Assembly (NCBI RefSeq): GCF_013300725.1
Contig: NZ_JAAIMM010000002.1
Span: 144,560 to 208,559 of the forward strand
DNA: 64,000 bases
Origin: Allocoprococcus comes
GTDB lineage: Bacteria; Bacillota; Clostridia; Lachnospirales; Lachnospiraceae
Direction of reading: 5' to 3'
The position numbers were made by a program, and so were the translations under genes. Within the stretch, counting starts at the first letter, position 1; each line of letters opens with the position of its first letter. Below are positions 62,827 through 64,000 of the stretch, one piece after another. Below the pieces are notes generated by a model that saw only the letters and a list, made by a program, of their open reading frames with translations, searched no databases and was not told the DNA's origin.

Positions 62827-63723
62827 TTACTCTACGTTTGTATCGAAATAGTAGCTGTCAAAGATCTTCTTTGTGTCATCGGATGTTACATATGCAAGGA
62901 AATCATCGGCTGCTTTTTTCTTTGCATCATCTGCCTCTTTATTTTCTACACGGCAGATCGGGTAAATCACGTTACCTGTCAGATCATAGCTTACTGTCTG
63001 AAGGATCTTGATCTGATCCTCGTATCCGTATATATCTGAATAATAAGTTGTTCCAACTTCGCATGCACCCTCTGTAACTGCGATCAACACCTTGCTTACA
63101 TTTGCCTGCTCACTGATCTCTGCTCCACCAAGAGCTTCAGAAACCTGTTCTGTTGTAATGGTAGACGCATCGTCTGCTTTGTCCAGAATTCCGAGATTCA
63201 TCAACGCCTGACGGGTGTATTTTCCAACTGGTACACTTCCGCCTGCAAGTGCAATGCTCTTTGCCTCATTTAAGTTTTCAAGCCCGGTTACTGCTGTACC
63301 ACTGTCCTTTAATGTGATAACAACTACCTGATTGTTCACTACATTATGGCGGGTTCCTTCTACTACCAGTCCATCGGCCTCAAGCTGATCCATCTGTTTC
63401 TGTGCTGCGGAAAAGAACAGATCACACTCATATCCTTCTTCGATCTGTGTCAGCAGAGTTCCTGAACTGTCTGCATTATAGACGATCTTCACATTCGGAT
63501 GCTCTTTTTCATAACGCTCTGCAATATCTGTCATTGCTGTATTCAGGCTGGCTGCGATAAATACCTGAAGCTCTACATCCTCTTCTTTATCAGCCTTTGT
63601 TTCTGTCTTTTTGTCTTCTGTTTTTGTGTCGGTCTTTTTACCGCCACATGCAGCAAGTGATGCTGTCATCAGCAGAACCAGACCTGCTGCCACTGTTTTC
63701 TTAAATAAATTATTCTTTCTCAT
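62827..63723 (-). CDS. modA: Molybdate-binding lipoprotein
   Basis: A 298-residue periplasmic-binding-type lipoprotein. The lipobox is SLAAC near residue 25, followed by a charged linker and the ModA core (ELQVFIAASLNTAMTDIAERY; YNADSSGTLLTQIEEG). The start MRKNNLFKKTV has AAAGGAGG upstream. First gene of modABC visible here; the reading frame upstream is a separate protein. Confidence 0.94.
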   Translation of the reverse strand: MRKNNLFKKTVAAGLVLLMTASLAACGGKKTDTKTEDKKTETKADKEEDVELQVFIAASLNTAMTDIAERYEKEHPNVKIVYNADSSGTLLTQIEEGYECDLFFSAAQKQMDQLEADGLVVEGTRHNVVNNQVVVITLKDSGTAVTGLENLNEAKSIALAGGSVPVGKYTRQALMNLGILDKADDASTITTEQVSEALGGAEISEQANVSKVLIAVTEGACEVGTTYYSDIYGYEDQIKILQTVSYDLTGNVIYPICRVENKEADDAKKKAADDFLAYVTSDDTKKIFDSYYFDTNVE

Positions 63724-63727
63724 AATT

Positions 63728-64000
63728 TTAATATCCTCCTTTTCCAAATCCACAGTTTGGAAACGTACACACCGGACAGGACAGACAAAGTCCTCCCTGT
63801 CCAAGAATCTGGAAATCTACTACAATATATTTATGGTTAATATCCCTTACAGCCAGTAAGGATTTATCCATCTCGTTGCTTAAGCTGTATAATGATGGAG
63901 CAATTGGTATATCGGATTCTTTCTTGGACTTCGCGTCCGTAATTAAGACTGATAACCAGTTCCTCATTCGCAGCGTTCGTTTTATGCAGGTTGAATCGCT
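63728..64000 (-). CDS. C-terminal fragment of a protein with a Cys-rich tail
   Basis: An open frame of 90 codons running off the right edge with no start needed inside the window. It ends LCLSCPVCTFPNCGFGKGGY, a Cys-x2-Cys-x5-Cys tail that may bind metal. The stop codon lies 4 bases before the modA start, and the modA RBS is in the last codons, so the genes are coupled. I do not recognise the family. A role in molybdenum handling is only a guess from position. Confidence 0.6.
   Translation of the reverse strand, partial: SDSTCIKRTLRMRNWLSVLITDAKSKKESDIPIAPSLYSLSNEMDKSLLAVRDINHKYIVVDFQILGQGGLCLSCPVCTFPNCGFGKGGY

Overview
The window looks like a chromosomal segment of a spore-forming, amino-acid-fermenting member of the Lachnospiraceae (Clostridia). 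The evidence is moderate GC with strong AGGAGG ribosome binding sites, sporulation genes (an alpha/beta SASP, a GerW/YtfJ homologue, a SpoIID-like gene), a Stickland-type glycine reductase operon with in-frame UGA selenocysteine codons, and a DUF5716/DUF5717-type gene pair that I associate with this family. [Clostridium] scindens/hylemonae/Dorea-like organisms fit, but the species cannot be fixed from sequence reading alone. No CRISPR array, prophage or intact insertion sequence was seen.

Layout. 1-6.3 kb: glycine reductase operon on the minus strand (grdX-grdE-grdB-trxB-trxA-grdA-grdC, the last cut by the window edge), led by a single-aptamer glycine riboswitch with a terminator; an AgcS glycine/alanine symporter lies just upstream. 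8-11 kb: purF-purB. 11-16.6 kb: an uncharacterised three-gene cluster (TPR-like protein, Hsp70/actin-fold-like protein, very large scaffold-like protein). 16.6-21.3 kb: PLP aminotransferase, cupin, O-acetylhomoserine sulfhydrylase, and a nuclease lipoprotein with a small partner. 21.3-26.3 kb: carAB, tRNA-Thr(CGT), SASP. 26.4-34.5 kb: a frameshifted SpoIID-like gene, a transglutaminase-fold membrane protein, the yloU-fakA-recG operon, rpmB, and a BY-kinase. 34.5-38.3 kb: a 5'-truncated phosphoketolase, a LysR regulator and a purine-type permease. 38.3-50.2 kb: a giant ABC exporter, aspartase with a divergent LysR, an exporter operon (two adaptors plus a MacB-like permease), two structured palindromic repeats and a truncated oligopeptide ABC ATPase. 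50.3-60.2 kb: rpsB-tsf, then a sporulation/division neighbourhood (gerW, DUF2953, PBP, FtsW/RodA, U32 peptidase, zapA). 60.3-64 kb: Crp/Fnr regulator and modABC.

How it fits together. AgcS imports glycine or alanine. The riboswitch lets the grd operon be transcribed when glycine is plentiful. GrdB/E forms the pyruvoyl- and Sec-containing substrate-activating component, GrdA carries the carboxymethyl group on its selenocysteine, GrdC (with GrdD outside the window) would release acetyl phosphate, and TrxA/TrxB supply electrons from NADPH. The modABC system imports molybdate.

The most unusual signal is a pair of related palindromic elements (48884-49044 and 49366-49580). They share a core but have unrelated, self-complementary arms, and their core helices show compensatory base changes. 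One lies in the predicted 5' leader of the exporter operon. Two genes lack their 5' parts at abrupt junctions (phosphoketolase near 34.53 kb, the oligopeptide ATPase near 50.23 kb). These may be real rearrangement scars or assembly joins. All identifications rest on reading the sequence and recalled family knowledge; no database search was run.
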